Shown here piece by piece: positions 55,453 to 64,000 of a stretch of 64,000 nt of DNA. Numbering within the stretch: the first letter of the stretch is position 1; each line of letters begins with the position of its first letter. This DNA comes from Pseudoalteromonas neustonica. Its GTDB lineage: Bacteria; Pseudomonadota; Gammaproteobacteria; Enterobacterales; Alteromonadaceae. Location: NCBI RefSeq assembly GCF_001653135.1, contig NZ_BDDS01000005.1, positions 124,001-188,000 on the forward strand. The letters are read 5' to 3'. The translations under genes were made by a program, and so were the position numbers. The notes beneath the pieces are model-generated. The model was not told the origin of the DNA. It searched no databases and saw only the letters and a list, made by a program, of their open reading frames with translations.

Positions 55453-57614
55453 TCATTTGGTTTATGCTCTGTGTAAAGTTCAATACTATTTGGGTTGTAG
55501 GTAGATACAAGTGAAATAGCTAACTTATCATTCTGGGCATTTAGCTTCATTACATAGTTTGTTGGCTTCATTTTTACTAAACTTTTAACATCTTGCATTG
55601 TATCTAAAGTCGTACTGTATATTTCTAAATCGGTTGCCACAAATAATGTTTTATCATTGCTTGCTATAGCCACTATAGAGGGTTTGATTGTCGTTAGTTT
55701 ATCTGGTGTTGCAAATTCTTTATAAGTATTGGTTTGGCTATCAAGTATTAAAAATTGCGTGTTTTTTGTATGCACAATTAACTGATCGTCATCAAGCCAA
55801 GCAAGCGCAAGTGGAGTGTCGATGTCACTCATTACAGTGTTTTCATTATCAGTATTTAACAGCATTATTTGGTTGTTTTGATTAGTGGCATCCGTATAGA
55901 TTATAGCCACTTTATTGTTACGCATTACAGCACTGTGAATATGGCCAGGCATCGTCCATTGTTTTATCACATGGTAATCAGTGGCATTCAAAATGGAGAG
56001 TTGATAACTACTTTTGTTGTAGCTCAATAAATGCGAGCTATTAGCATCAGCAGCTATAATTATATTATCAGTGCCTAACTGATCAGTAATGTTGATAAAT
56101 TGGTTGCTCGTTTTTAACCAATGTTCGCGTTTATCGTGGTAATAAGCATCGGCAAAGTAGATATCACCATTTTTCAGTGCTACGCCATCGCGCTCATGTT
56201 TATTTGCTGTGGCAATATGCTCCATGCTTGCCGTTTTAAAATCAAAGATATTGACATCTAAATCGTGTAAGTCGGTACTGATTAATATGGTTTGCTTATC
56301 AAGTGGGTATGCGTAATTTGCCGCTTTTACAGGGGCTTCAATCACTTGCCCTAGCTGCATAGTATCGAGCGAAAATGACTCAATTGTCGAATTAAAGCGG
56401 TTGTACCAAATTAGAGTGTTGTCATCTTTGTCATAGGTAGCCGCCCATGCTCTGTGGGTGTACGTCGTTAATAACTTCAACGAACTCCCATCAAGGTTAG
56501 CCATGTAAATCTCAGATTGGCTAACGTTATGGCGCTCAAAGATAATTCTATCGGGATTTGAGAGCGATGTTAATAAGTAGTCACCAGTACCTGTTATATT
56601 GGGTGTAGTAATACGCAGCTCCTCACCTGTTTTTTTATCATAGGCATAGAGTGCATTGAGGTGGGTAAGTCCACGATAGTTATTTCTACGAAATATTGCT
56701 GTATCGCCAATTTCCGTGTACTGAGTTAGTTCTTCACCCCCTGTAATGCTATACGGTAGGGGCATCTTTTTTATCTCTTTAGAAATAAAATTACTGGCTT
56801 GCCATTGCTGGCACTGGTATTTATTATTTTTCTTACACTTGATGTAAAATAATCGTTCACCATCACTTGACCAACCTTGAATATAAACTTTGCCAGCATC
56901 AATCAAATATTCTTTTTTACTGCCCAAGTCCATCACATACATGTTGCTTGTTTCGCTTGTTACGCTTGGTTTGGCAGTGGTAACCATATAAGCCAGCTTA
57001 CTTTTATCAGGGGGAAGCAATAAGTTATAGTAACTTCCCTTATGCCAAGAAATAGTTTCAGCTTCTAAAGTAAGAAAAGGCATGGAGCTTTGTGTTTCAT
57101 TGCTGGCAGATGGTTGCTCTTGATAAAACCAAAAAAGGCAAATCACTAAGAGCAGCAAGACCATAGTCCAAGGCCAATATACTTTTATCGGTGTTCTCGT
57201 CGGTTGCAGTGTTGGTGGAACTAAAGGGGTTATAATAGGTTTGGTTACCGCAAGTTCTGGTTCAGCGCTAATTGCGCTTGAGTTCACTGAAATAAATAAA
57301 CTGTAGCCAGCTCGGTAATGAGTTTTGATACTCTGGCCGGGCTGTTTTGCTGACTTGAGGGCTTTTCTTAACTCAGAGATGGCGCGGTTAATAGCATTAT
57401 CATCTACATGACTTTGTTGCCAAATATTTTCAGCAAGTTCTTGGCGAGGAATTATTCGTTCATTATGTTCAATAAAATAGCATAATAGTTTGAACAGTAG
57501 GGGTTCTAATTCCCTAACGTTATCACCGTCACTAATACTTTGCTGATCAATATTTAGTTGCCACTCGCCAACTAATATTAAGTTTCCTTGAGTGAGAAAA
57601 CGCGCCAGCCCCAT
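55449..57614 (-). CDS. CadC/ToxR-like membrane transcription regulator
   Basis: 721 residues. Seen: an N-terminal winged-helix domain of the OmpR/ToxR kind at about 12-105 ([20 protein letters not shown], then [20 protein letters not shown]), a Pro-rich linker, one membrane helix at about 148-166 ([19 protein letters not shown]), and a periplasmic part of about 550 residues with TolB/WD-like repeats. Such one-component regulators sense envelope signals and bind DNA from the membrane. It sits inside the mtn cluster, but nothing shows that it regulates mtn genes. Confidence 0.88.
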   Translation of the reverse strand: MGLARFLTQGNLILVGEWQLNIDQQSISDGDNVRELEPLLFKLLCYFIEHNERIIPRQELAENIWQQSHVDDNAINRAISELRKALKSAKQPGQSIKTHYRAGYSLFISVNSSAISAEPELAVTKPIITPLVPPTLQPTRTPIKVYWPWTMVLLLLVICLFWFYQEQPSASNETQSSMPFLTLEAETISWHKGSYYNLLLPPDKSKLAYMVTTAKPSVTSETSNMYVMDLGSKKEYLIDAGKVYIQGWSSDGERLFYIKCKKNNKYQCQQWQASNFISKEIKKMPLPYSITGGEELTQYTEIGDTAIFRRNNYRGLTHLNALYAYDKKTGEELRITTPNITGTGDYLLTSLSNPDRIIFERHNVSQSEIYMANLDGSSLKLLTTYTHRAWAATYDKDDNTLIWYNRFNSTIESFSLDTMQLGQVIEAPVKAANYAYPLDKQTILISTDLHDLDVNIFDFKTASMEHIATANKHERDGVALKNGDIYFADAYYHDKREHWLKTSNQFINITDQLGTDNIIIAADANSSHLLSYNKSSYQLSILNATDYHVIKQWTMPGHIHSAVMRNNKVAIIYTDATNQNNQIMLLNTDNENTVMSDIDTPLALAWLDDDQLIVHTKNTQFLILDSQTNTYKEFATPDKLTTIKPSIVAIASNDKTLFVATDLEIYSTTLDTMQDVKSLVKMKPTNYVMKLNAQNDKLAISLVSTYNPNSIELYTEHKPND

Positions 57615-57715
57615 ATCTAATCCTTTAATTATATATTGCTTTTATCACAAAGAATAATAACAGAAGTTGTTTGTCTTTAGGGTATTTTTGTTGGGTGTTT
57701 GTAAACTAATGTAAG

Positions 57716-58057
57716 CTATATTAGGCTTTTAGCTACATACACCCACGCATTAATACCGCTGCTAAATATCTCTTCAACTCGTACGTAATCATTAACTTCG
57801 TAGTTGTCTGCGTTGGCGAGTTCTTCTGCGGTGATAGTAAAAATGGTGCCGGTTACTGTATCTGTCGCCAGTCCTGTTTTAATTAATGCAGGATGAAACC
57901 GTTGGCCGCTGCTTTTCAGCACGGCGGCATCGGAGATCTCAACTTCACCTATTACGTAACCTTGTAGTGTATCGGCTTGGCCTTCAAGCAAACGGCCAAA
58001 GGTATCAAGCTGTACTTGCTCTAATTGCAGCGTACCGTATGAGAATAGCTTTTCCAT
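57716..58057 (-). CDS. AIG2-like gamma-glutamylcyclotransferase family protein
   Basis: 113 residues. The start MEKLFSYGTLQLEQVQ holds the YGTL substrate-loop motif of the family, and a Glu near residue 82 in the ITAEELANADNYE stretch fits the catalytic position. Family members release 5-oxoproline from gamma-glutamyl compounds. It is 31 bases after mtnD on the same strand and may be the last gene of the mtnBCD transcript. A link with methionine salvage is not known to me. Confidence 0.8.
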   Translation of the reverse strand: MEKLFSYGTLQLEQVQLDTFGRLLEGQADTLQGYVIGEVEISDAAVLKSSGQRFHPALIKTGLATDTVTGTIFTITAEELANADNYEVNDYVRVEEIFSSGINAWVYVAKSLI

Positions 58058-58088
58058 TTTTAGCCTTTTGGTTTTAAATAACAGGTCG

Positions 58089-58631
58089 TTAATCTAATAA
58101 CGGAAATTGCTTGGCAATCTCTGATTCTGTGCTTTGTGCAACCCAGCCCTCAGTGTTATTGAACAAACGAATCGCGGTAAACTCAGGATCGCTGCCCATA
58201 TCAAACCAATGCGGCGTGAGTTCAGGGACTGAAATCAAGTCACCCTGTTGGCACAGCACTTGGTAAACTTTGTCGTTAATGTGTAGGCAAAACAACCCTT
58301 GGCCTTTCACAAAAAAGCGTACTTCATCTTCACTATGGGTGTGCTCAAATAAAAACTTAGCGCGTAAATCCGCCGCTGAGGGGTTACCTTTAGCCAATGA
58401 AATTACATCAACAGTTTGATAGCCCCCTTGTTGCTTTAGGCGCTCGATATCGGTGTTATAAGATGCAATGATCTCCTCATTATTAGTAGTGGCGGTGATC
58501 ACTGCACTTGCTTGCCACTGCTCAAAACGTACACCGACCTTATTTAACTCTGCGGCTATCTCGTTGTTGTCATGACTTGTAAAAAGCGCATTTTCGCCAT
58601 TACAGTCAGCAAAAATAGTTAATTGGCTCAT
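58089..58631 (-). CDS. mtnD: Acireductone dioxygenase
   Basis: 180 residues, cupin fold. Seen: FLFEHTHSEDEVRFFVKGQG near 93 with the HxH..E metal ligands, ICLH-like beta strands, and TPHWFDMGSDPEFTAIRLF with the final His. It oxidises the acireductone from MtnC to formate and the keto-acid precursor of methionine (Fe form) or to methylthiopropionate and CO (Ni form); the sequence does not decide. It overlaps mtnC by 4 bases. Confidence 0.96.
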   Translation of the reverse strand: MSQLTIFADCNGENALFTSHDNNEIAAELNKVGVRFEQWQASAVITATTNNEEIIASYNTDIERLKQQGGYQTVDVISLAKGNPSAADLRAKFLFEHTHSEDEVRFFVKGQGLFCLHINDKVYQVLCQQGDLISVPELTPHWFDMGSDPEFTAIRLFNNTEGWVAQSTESEIAKQFPLLD

Positions 58632-59314
58632 GCTAAATACTCCGCTGTAAACTGGCTAAAATCGTTAATGTAATTATGTTCAACCGAGCAGGCTTGACCA
58701 TCACGGATTAAGTGCAACGTATTTAGGCCTGCGGCTTTAGCTGCATCAAGCTCGCTAACCACATCGCTCAAAAATAACACTTCATTTGCGTCAAATGGCA
58801 GTTGCGTAATAATGTTTTCATACGATGATTGCTCTTGTTTTGCACCAACCTTGGTATCAAAGTAATCAGTAAATAGTGGGCGGATGTCACCAAAATCGGA
58901 GTATTGAAAAATCAAATGTTGTGCTTTTACTGAACCTGACGAATACACATAAAGCTGCTGACCTGCGAGTTTTTGCTGTTGTAAAAACTGGTAGGCATCA
59001 GGATATAAGTGACCAGTAAAATCACCATTTTCGTAACCCGCCTGCCAAATCAAACCTTGCAGTTGCTTAAGTGGGGTAATTTTTTTATCGTCGGCAACCC
59101 ATTTGAGCAAGGTGCTAATAACCGTATCTATAGGGGCATCTGGCTGCTCGATAAATTCTTTTACGGCATTTAATTGTTCAGCTACGGCGTCTTGTTGCTG
59201 GTTTGCTTTTACAAATTCGGGTAACCGCGCAGCGGCATAAGGAAACAGCACTTCTTTAACAAATGAAATTCGGGTAATTGTGCCTTCAATATCAGTTAAT
59301 AATGCCTTGATCAT
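58628..59314 (-). CDS. mtnC: Enolase-phosphatase (2,3-diketo-5-methylthiopentyl-1-P)
   Basis: 228 residues of the HAD superfamily. Seen: LLTDIEGTITRISFVKEVLF with the nucleophile Asp, VYSSGSVKAQHLIFQYS near 115, and LFLSDVVSELDAAKAAGL near 165. It performs both enolisation and dephosphorylation in methionine salvage. It overlaps mtnB upstream and mtnD downstream by 4 bases each, so the three are tightly coupled. Confidence 0.96.
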   Translation of the reverse strand: MIKALLTDIEGTITRISFVKEVLFPYAAARLPEFVKANQQQDAVAEQLNAVKEFIEQPDAPIDTVISTLLKWVADDKKITPLKQLQGLIWQAGYENGDFTGHLYPDAYQFLQQQKLAGQQLYVYSSGSVKAQHLIFQYSDFGDIRPLFTDYFDTKVGAKQEQSSYENIITQLPFDANEVLFLSDVVSELDAAKAAGLNTLHLIRDGQACSVEHNYINDFSQFTAEYLA

Positions 59315-59940
59315 ACTTTTGCCTCTGCTGAAATACCTTCTAATTTTAAACGCTCAAGCTCACAACTAAATAAAAACTCTAAGCCTTCTAAGTGGCGACG
59401 TACTTCACGAATATCACGCCCTACAACATATAGACCATGGCCGCGAATAAGCACTGCATACTCAATCGGCGTATGTAAGTGATGGTCACTTACTAATAAG
59501 CTTAGGCGATCAATATCTTGGTCGTTATCAAAAATAGGAATACTAAGTGTGTCTAAATGTGACGTATTGCCTGCAATTGACTTTTGCATTTCGTAGCCTT
59601 GTAAATCAAGGCTGTGGCCTTTAACTACCCGCGATAGTACCGTGGCTGCAACAGAGTGGGTATGCAATACAAAGTTAGCTGAAGGAATGAGTTTGTACAT
59701 GCATAAATGCAGCTCTGTTTCGGCAGAAGGTTTGGCTGAACCCGCGCTGCGATCACCATTATGGTCTAACTGAATAAAGGTATGAGTACCGAGCTGACCT
59801 TTATCAAAGCCGCTGGCAGTTACAACAAATCCGGTGGTTGTACGAGCTGAAAAGTTGCCACCTGTTGCAGGAACCCAACCACGTTGACTGATCCATTTTC
59901 CTGCTTCTATAAGTTCTGAAATAGCGGTATTGTTATGCAT
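59311..59940 (-). CDS. mtnB: Methylthioribulose-1-phosphate dehydratase
   Basis: 209 residues, class II aldolase fold. Seen: WVPATGGNFSAR near 22, SAETELHLCMYKLIPSANFV with the catalytic Glu, VLHTHSVAATVLSR with two zinc His, and AVLIRGHGLYVVGRD with the third. It dehydrates MTRu-1-P to the diketone used by MtnC. First gene of the mtnBCD transcript, divergent from the aminotransferase gene. Confidence 0.96.
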   Translation of the reverse strand: MHNNTAISELIEAGKWISQRGWVPATGGNFSARTTTGFVVTASGFDKGQLGTHTFIQLDHNGDRSAGSAKPSAETELHLCMYKLIPSANFVLHTHSVAATVLSRVVKGHSLDLQGYEMQKSIAGNTSHLDTLSIPIFDNDQDIDRLSLLVSDHHLHTPIEYAVLIRGHGLYVVGRDIREVRRHLEGLEFLFSCELERLKLEGISAEAKV

Positions 59941-60038
59941 ATAATCCTCGAGCTACTAAAACGATTTAGACGGCTATACTTCTTTTATAAGCAATGATAG
60001 CATCGCTTTGGGCGCAAAACCATCATTAAGGGTAACCA

Positions 60039-61181
60039 GTGTTTGAAAGTAAATTGCCAAATTTAGGCACCAGTATTTTTAGTCAAATGACCACTTTAGC
60101 AAATCAATATGAAGCAATTAATTTATCGCAGGGTTTCCCTGAATTTGACGCGCCAGAGCTGCTAAAAAAACAGCTGAACCATTATGTATTAGAAGGAATG
60201 AATCAATATTCGCCTTCAAGTGGTGTGCCGCGACTACAGCAACAAATAGCTGAATTAGCACAGCGAAAATACGGTGCAGAAATTAATGCCGATCAGCAGG
60301 TAACCGTTACATCAGGCGCTACAGAGGCATTATTTGTTGCAATTCAAGCTATTGTACGTCGCGGCGATGAGGTCATTATATTTGACCCCGCTTATGACTC
60401 TTATCAACCGGCAATAGAGCTGGCAGGCGGTAAGTCGGTTAATATTGCGCTACATGCGCCAGATTATGTGATTGATTGGCAAGCTGTTGCCAGTGCCGTA
60501 AATAAAAACACCCGCGCAATAATTATAAATACCCCACATAATCCCAGTGGGAAAACATTAAAGCAGCAAGATATAAATGCCCTTAAAGCGATAGTTTCAG
60601 CGCATGATTTATATGTCATCAGCGATGAAGTATACGAGCACATTACCTTTGATGGGCAGCCTCACTTAAGTGTACTGCGTGATGATGCGCTATTTGCAAA
60701 AAGCTTTGTTATTTCAAGTTTCGGTAAAACATTTCACAGTACGGGTTGGAAAATGGGATATTGCATCGCACCAGCAAGCTTGGCTGTGGAGTTTCGTAAA
60801 ATCCATCAATATGTGACCTTTTCAAGTTTTACGCCTGCACAACATGCATTAGCCGATATGTTAGAGCAACAAGGAGAGCATGTGGATGAGCTTAGTGAGT
60901 TTTATCAACAAAAACGCGATGTGCTCAGTAATGCTCTTAAAGGTAGCCGCTTTACTATTTTGCCCAGCGAAGGCACTTACTTTTTGCTACTCGATTACAG
61001 TGATGTGTCTGAGTTAAATGATGTTGAGTTTTGCCAATGGCTAGTTGAACAGGCGAGCGTTGCTGCTATCCCATTGAGTGTGTTTTATCAACAACCAAGT
61101 CACGATAAAGTAATTCGTTTGTGCTTTGCTAAAAGCGATGAAACTTTGCTGCAAGCTGCGGAGATTTTATGTCAACTTTAA
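60039..61181 (+). CDS. Methionine/glutamine aminotransferase (YbdL-like)
   Basis: 380 residues, class I/II PLP aminotransferase. Seen: LSQGFPEFDAPELLK near 30, SGATEALFVAIQAIVRRGDE near 90, NTPHNPSGKTL near 170, SDEVYEHITFDG near 205, and the PLP-Lys in SSFGKTFHSTGWKMGY near 232. In this context it should convert the keto acid from MtnD to methionine, with glutamine as donor. The omega-amidase gene overlaps its end by 13 bases. A general aromatic or kynurenine aminotransferase is possible, but the neighbours favour salvage. Confidence 0.9.
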   Translation: MFESKLPNLGTSIFSQMTTLANQYEAINLSQGFPEFDAPELLKKQLNHYVLEGMNQYSPSSGVPRLQQQIAELAQRKYGAEINADQQVTVTSGATEALFVAIQAIVRRGDEVIIFDPAYDSYQPAIELAGGKSVNIALHAPDYVIDWQAVASAVNKNTRAIIINTPHNPSGKTLKQQDINALKAIVSAHDLYVISDEVYEHITFDGQPHLSVLRDDALFAKSFVISSFGKTFHSTGWKMGYCIAPASLAVEFRKIHQYVTFSSFTPAQHALADMLEQQGEHVDELSEFYQQKRDVLSNALKGSRFTILPSEGTYFLLLDYSDVSELNDVEFCQWLVEQASVAAIPLSVFYQQPSHDKVIRLCFAKSDETLLQAAEILCQL

Positions 61182-61951
61182 CGCTCGCTTTGGTGCAAAC
61201 CTCGCTTAACTGGTTAGATAAAGCTGCTAACTTGGAAAATTTTGGCAATAAAATAGCTAATATAGATAAAGCGGTTGATCTTATTTTATTACCCGAAACG
61301 TTCGCCACCGGCTTTGCGATAAGCCTCGATTGCGCTGAACCGGAAAACGGTCAAGTACTTGCTTGGTTAATCGCGACAGCTAAATCGGCCAATGCAGTGG
61401 TTGCAGGCTCAGTATTAGTAGAGCAAGGTGACAAAAAAGCCAATCGTTTTTACTGGGTGTGGCCCAGTGGTGAGGTTAAGTTTTACGACAAACGCCACCT
61501 ATTTTGTTTGGGTAAAGAAGGTGATTTTGTAAAAGCTGGGCAGCAGCGGCAAATATTCACCATTAATGGTTTTAGGGTTTTACCGCAAGTGTGTTATGAC
61601 CTACGCTTCCCGGTTTTTCAACGTAATCGTAACGATTACGATGTGATGATAAATGTCGCCAATTGGCCCGCAGCAAGGCGTAATGTATGGGATACCCTAT
61701 TAATGGCGCGTGCGATGGAAAACCAGTGCTATGTGGTTGGTGTGAACCGTGTGGGGGAAGATGGCAATGGCGTTGCGCATAATGGCGGCACTGCAGTGTA
61801 TGATTTCAAAGGTGATATGCTAGCAGCCGCTACTGATAACAAAGCTGATGTTGTTATTATCACTTTGGACAAACAGCCGCTTGAGCTCTTTAAGCAAAGT
61901 TTTCCGGCGCATTTAGATGCCGATGGGTTTAGTTTGGGTGGTTGCAAGTAA
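61169..61951 (+). CDS. Omega-amidase (nitrilase family, YafV/Nit2-like)
   Basis: 260 residues of the carbon-nitrogen hydrolase family. The Glu-Lys-Cys triad is visible: LLPETFATGFAI near 42, FYDKRHLFCLG near 107, LPQVCYDLRFPVFQ near 140. Omega-amidases hydrolyse alpha-ketoglutaramate, the by-product of glutamine transamination, pulling the methionine-forming step forward. The overlap with the aminotransferase gene supports this role. The ATG at 61169 is the natural family start. Confidence 0.92.
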   Translation: MSTLTLALVQTSLNWLDKAANLENFGNKIANIDKAVDLILLPETFATGFAISLDCAEPENGQVLAWLIATAKSANAVVAGSVLVEQGDKKANRFYWVWPSGEVKFYDKRHLFCLGKEGDFVKAGQQRQIFTINGFRVLPQVCYDLRFPVFQRNRNDYDVMINVANWPAARRNVWDTLLMARAMENQCYVVGVNRVGEDGNGVAHNGGTAVYDFKGDMLAAATDNKADVVIITLDKQPLELFKQSFPAHLDADGFSLGGCK

Positions 61952-62140
61952 AGTTCGAGATATGTCTGTAGACCAAGTTGAGTGTTACAAAATACAAGGT
62001 GAAAGAGCTTCGATAACTCGGTGTGGTTTGTGTTTTAGTTTATATTCATGAGTTTTTATCGGAGTTCATGCTTTCGCAAAGAGAATTACAGTGGGCTGTT
62101 GACGTTTTGGTCAATATTGACTAAAATTTCCCTATCACGG

Positions 62141-62180
62141 CCCCTCTCTTAAAGTTAATTCTTTTTGAAGAGGGGTTTTT
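62141..62180 (+). terminator. Intrinsic terminator after the omega-amidase gene
   Basis: CCCCTCT and AGAGGGG arms with a 21-base AT-rich loop, followed by TTTTT. It is about 190 bases after the stop. The stem borders the end of the convergent Abi-type gene. Confidence 0.75.
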
Positions 62181-63195
62181 ATTTCCAAATATCCCATTCT
62201 AGCCATTTATCCTGGACACCCATACCATATACACTAATGTTGGCACTTTGAATATTTGGGAAAGTACTAATATGTTCTTTCAGCCTATCTCCCCACTTAG
62301 AATTTGGATTTATGACTTTTAGTAATTCATTTACTATACACAAAAGGAAGAATGGCCTAGCTTGAAAGTGGGGATTTTTTCTTGCAAATTCTAGCCAAGA
62401 ATAATGGTTACCTGTGTTACTTGGTTGTTCTGTTATATTTAAATTCCACAATCTAGAATGATGAGCACATACATTTCGTAAATAACGTAACCCATTTATA
62501 TATGATGAAAAAATCTGTCCGGAAGCGTTATTTTTCTCTTTTTTTATTCCAAATTTTTCGGCAATAGCATTTGCATCTTTATACGGAAGTCCGTTGTAAG
62601 CGATTGCTAGGCATCCAAAATCCCATGTTTCTGCGGCTGCCCATAATGGCAATGGGTAGCCGTATTCATTTTTTATATGCTCTATAAATTTTTGCTTACT
62701 CCTAGTGCAGTTTTTAGCAACGGATGAAATCCAAGTATGGTGTTTGGTTAAGCCATTATTTTGTGAGCATTTTATTCCAAAATCAGAATTGAAATTTATT
62801 GGATTGGTGTATGCTAAAGGGCCTTCTTTAGCTAGGGCATGAACTACATCAACTCTAAGTGCAATTTCTATTCTTTCAAGGGCGTCAAGGCATAGCTGAC
62901 GTAATTTTTTATCGAATACATAAAGATCAATAATGTTTGCGAAAGTTACACCTTGGCAGTATTCATCATATAAATGTTTACTCTCTTTCTTTTTTCTAAT
63001 AGGTTTTAAATTTTTATCTAGCTTACAAACTAGACCCCCTTGTTTTCTAACTGCATATAGATAACCTGATAATCGGTAGTAGCCTATGCGTTGCAGGTAC
63101 TCTAACGCTTTGACTTCATCAGTAATTATTAACCCTCGATCTTTTAATTTGCGTAATTGATCATCAAAGTCTGTCCATGGTTTATTGTATGCCAA
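62179..63195 (-). CDS. Abi_2 (AbiD/AbiF)-family HEPN protein
   Basis: About 338 residues from a TTG at 63195 with AGGTGA 5 bases upstream; a GTG at 63204 is the alternative. Seen: the family start YNKPWTDFDDQLRKLKDRGL, YLQRIGYYRLSGYLYAVR near 48, IIDLYVFDKKLRQLCLDALE near 90 and, near residue 240, LRYLRNVCAHHSRLWN, which holds the RNxxxH motif of HEPN ribonucleases. The family includes abortive-infection proteins that stop phage growth, probably by RNA cleavage. It stands alone beside tRNA-Ser genes, a common site for defence genes. No antitoxin partner was seen. Confidence 0.88.
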   Translation of the reverse strand: MAYNKPWTDFDDQLRKLKDRGLIITDEVKALEYLQRIGYYRLSGYLYAVRKQGGLVCKLDKNLKPIRKKKESKHLYDEYCQGVTFANIIDLYVFDKKLRQLCLDALERIEIALRVDVVHALAKEGPLAYTNPINFNSDFGIKCSQNNGLTKHHTWISSVAKNCTRSKQKFIEHIKNEYGYPLPLWAAAETWDFGCLAIAYNGLPYKDANAIAEKFGIKKEKNNASGQIFSSYINGLRYLRNVCAHHSRLWNLNITEQPSNTGNHYSWLEFARKNPHFQARPFFLLCIVNELLKVINPNSKWGDRLKEHISTFPNIQSANISVYGMGVQDKWLEWDIWK

Positions 63196-63299
63196 AAAAA
63201 TCACCTAATAACCTATTTATGTACCAATTATAACTTAAAACTTAATTGCGAACTTGAATTATAGAATATATTAAAGAACTGTATTCTTTTAAATTTAGA

Positions 63300-63420
63300 A
63301 TCGTAGTCAAACGTGGGGATGGGCTTGCTTACGTCCATGTAATCAATCGCGGGAGGCGCTTGCAGCGGCCCAAAATGTTCCTGACATTTTGTCGAACCCT
63401 GGTCGAGGGTTCTCACCCGC
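63300..63420. repeat. Compound hairpin element beside the tRNA-Ser genes
   Basis: Two perfect hairpins lie close together: CAAAATGT/ACATTTTG at 63371-63391 and GAACCCT/AGGGTTC at 63394-63412. A GC-rich imperfect hairpin (around GGCGCTTGCAGCGGCC) lies just before them. An open minus-strand frame across it (63228-63416) is more likely an accident. The element is markedly richer in G+C than its surroundings. I believe similar blocks occur repeatedly in Alteromonadales genomes, but that needs checking. Confidence 0.5.
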
Positions 63421-63440
63421 CTTCAGCCATTTTTAACAAC

Positions 63441-63476
63441 AAAAAAAGCCCCACAATAAATTGCGGGGCTTTTTTC
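63441..63476. terminator. Bidirectional intrinsic terminator
   Basis: AAAAAAAGCCCC and GGGGCTTTTTT flank an AT-rich loop with a CAA/TTG extension. It lies 10 bases past the 3' end of tRNA-Ser(GCU) and probably ends the tRNA transcript. Confidence 0.88.
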
Positions 63477-63485
63477 GTTATTAAA

Positions 63486-63578
63486 TGGCGGAGAAGGAGG
63501 GATTCGAACCCTCGATAGAGCTACAAACCCTATACTCCCTTAGCAGGGGAGCGCCTTCGGCCACTCGGCCACCTCTCC
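63486..63578 (-). tRNA. tRNA-Ser (anticodon GCU)
   Basis: 93 nt reading on the minus strand from GGAGAGGTGGCCGAGTGG to CCTTCTCCGCCA. The acceptor arms pair (GGAGAGG with CTTCTCC, allowing one G-T pair), the anticodon loop reads CTGCTAA, a long variable arm marks the Ser class, the T-arm is GGTTCGAATCC, and CCA is encoded. Confidence 0.96.
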
Positions 63579-63630
63579 AGCGCATAAACTTTTCATTTTG
63601 ATAGTCGAGTGAACCACCAAAAAGTAATAA

Positions 63631-63721
63631 TGGTGGAGAGATAGGGATTTGAACCCTAGAGGGGCTATAAACCCCTGCCGGTTTTCAAGACCGGTGCATT
63701 CGACCACTCTGCCATCTCTCC
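63631..63721 (-). tRNA. tRNA-Ser (anticodon UGA)
   Basis: 91 nt on the minus strand from GGAGAGATGGCAGAGTGG to TATCTCTCCACCA. The acceptor stem is perfect, the anticodon loop reads CTTGAAA, the long variable arm is GC-rich, the T-arm is GGTTCAAATCC, and CCA is encoded. It is upstream of the GCU gene by 52 bases, so both are likely one transcript. Confidence 0.96.
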
Positions 63722-63932
63722 GTTGACGCAAGATAATACTTAGGTGTGTGGGCTGTGTAAATAGGAAAAAGATCGTTTGCTGGTTTTTTGTTCTAAAAAG
63801 TGGTTTTTTTTTGAAATTAAGTGTTTTTGAGGTGTTTTAAGAAGGGGTTGCAGCAAACGAGGGAGCTAAATAAGTGTTTTCATTTAGTGGTTGGGTGTTT
63901 GCTGCACCGCTAAAGTAACCATGGTTGGGTGG

Positions 63933-64000
63933 TTACTTATATTGAACTGCGCCGCCAAGTGCTAGCTTTTTACCATAACGGTTAAGTTTAGCGAGCATTT
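63933..64000 (-). CDS. C-terminal end of an unidentified gene (partial)
   Basis: The minus strand carries an open frame ending MLAKLNRYGKKLALGGAVQY, Lys and TAA at 63933. It enters from beyond the window edge. Only about 22 codons are visible, so no family can be named; the fragment could also be chance. The 211 bases between it and the tRNA genes show nothing else of note apart from a weak GTAACCA/TGGTTAC pair near 63915. Confidence 0.35.
   Translation of the reverse strand, partial: MLAKLNRYGKKLALGGAVQYK

Noticed and set aside
63228..63416. Minus-strand 62-codon frame over the compound hairpin
   Set aside because: The frame is formed by the palindromes and an AT-rich tail; no ribosome site was seen and the structure explains the sequence better.

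Overview
The window looks like chromosomal DNA of a marine gammaproteobacterium of the Alteromonadales, most likely Pseudoalteromonas. The reasons are the moderately low G+C, the conserved block ubiE-ubiJ-ubiB-tatABC-tatD-hemB, an Alteromonadales-type TonB receptor, a stand-alone second EF-G, a GlyGly-CTERM nuclease and the tRNA-Ser pair. The assignment rests on gene content and protein style only; no database was searched.

Layout: 1-3157 (minus) is a tripartite ABC exporter (membrane-fusion protein, ATPase, MacB-type permease cut by the window edge). 3496-5142 is a chemoreceptor. 5420-12136 (plus) is a substrate-uptake operon: a porin, a tripartite tricarboxylate transporter (tctCBA) and a CitA/CitB-type two-component system. 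12137-22060 is an AT-rich accessory island (see below). 22093-33342 is an N-acetylgalactosamine (GalNAc) locus. A GH109 glycosidase, a TonB receptor and a DUF3472-type secreted protein lie on the minus strand. The divergent operon is agaR-agaZ-agaS-agaK-agaA, and CTTTC-type operator repeats lie between the two arms. 33499-35583 is fusA (second EF-G). 36665-39403 is a large extracellular nuclease. 39532-48170 (minus) holds hemB, a diguanylate cyclase, tatD, tatCBA, ubiB, ubiJ and ubiE. 48274-52992 holds a degenerate GGDEF protein, a DUF885 lipoprotein and an FMN-dependent glutamate-synthase-like protein. 53078-61951 is a methionine-salvage cluster (mtnK, mtnA, mtnBCD, a methionine/glutamine aminotransferase and an omega-amidase) with a CadC-like membrane regulator. 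62179-63721 carries an Abi_2/HEPN defence-type gene beside two tRNA-Ser genes.

The most unusual part is 13.7-22.0 kb. A REP-associated tyrosine transposase (RAYT) gene is preceded by a hairpin. The first 21 bases of that hairpin recur in five copies of a 59-bp palindromic repeat (family 1), plus one degenerate copy. Nearly every copy lies directly before the remnant of a polymorphic-toxin tip. Each remnant is followed at once by a small exported or membrane protein that looks like its immunity protein. A second palindrome (family 2, core AGGGTCAGGTCTTG) lies after most immunity genes. The region therefore reads as a cassette array: hairpin 1, toxin tip, immunity, hairpin 2. It surrounds a 5'-truncated Rhs core whose own tip is separated from it by a one-base frameshift in a G6 tract. 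In three cassettes the ATG inside the family 1 repeat is in frame with the tip, giving proteins that begin MGVNL.

How the genes work together: the GalNAc locus releases and imports GalNAc from glycans and converts it through GalNAc-6-P and GalN-6-P to tagatose-6-P. Three expected parts, an inner-membrane permease, a tagatose-6-P kinase and the aldolase catalytic subunit, are not in the window. The mtn cluster recycles methylthioribose to methionine, and the aminotransferase/omega-amidase pair makes the last transamination irreversible. The Tat system encoded here probably exports the GH109 protein, which has a twin-arginine signal.
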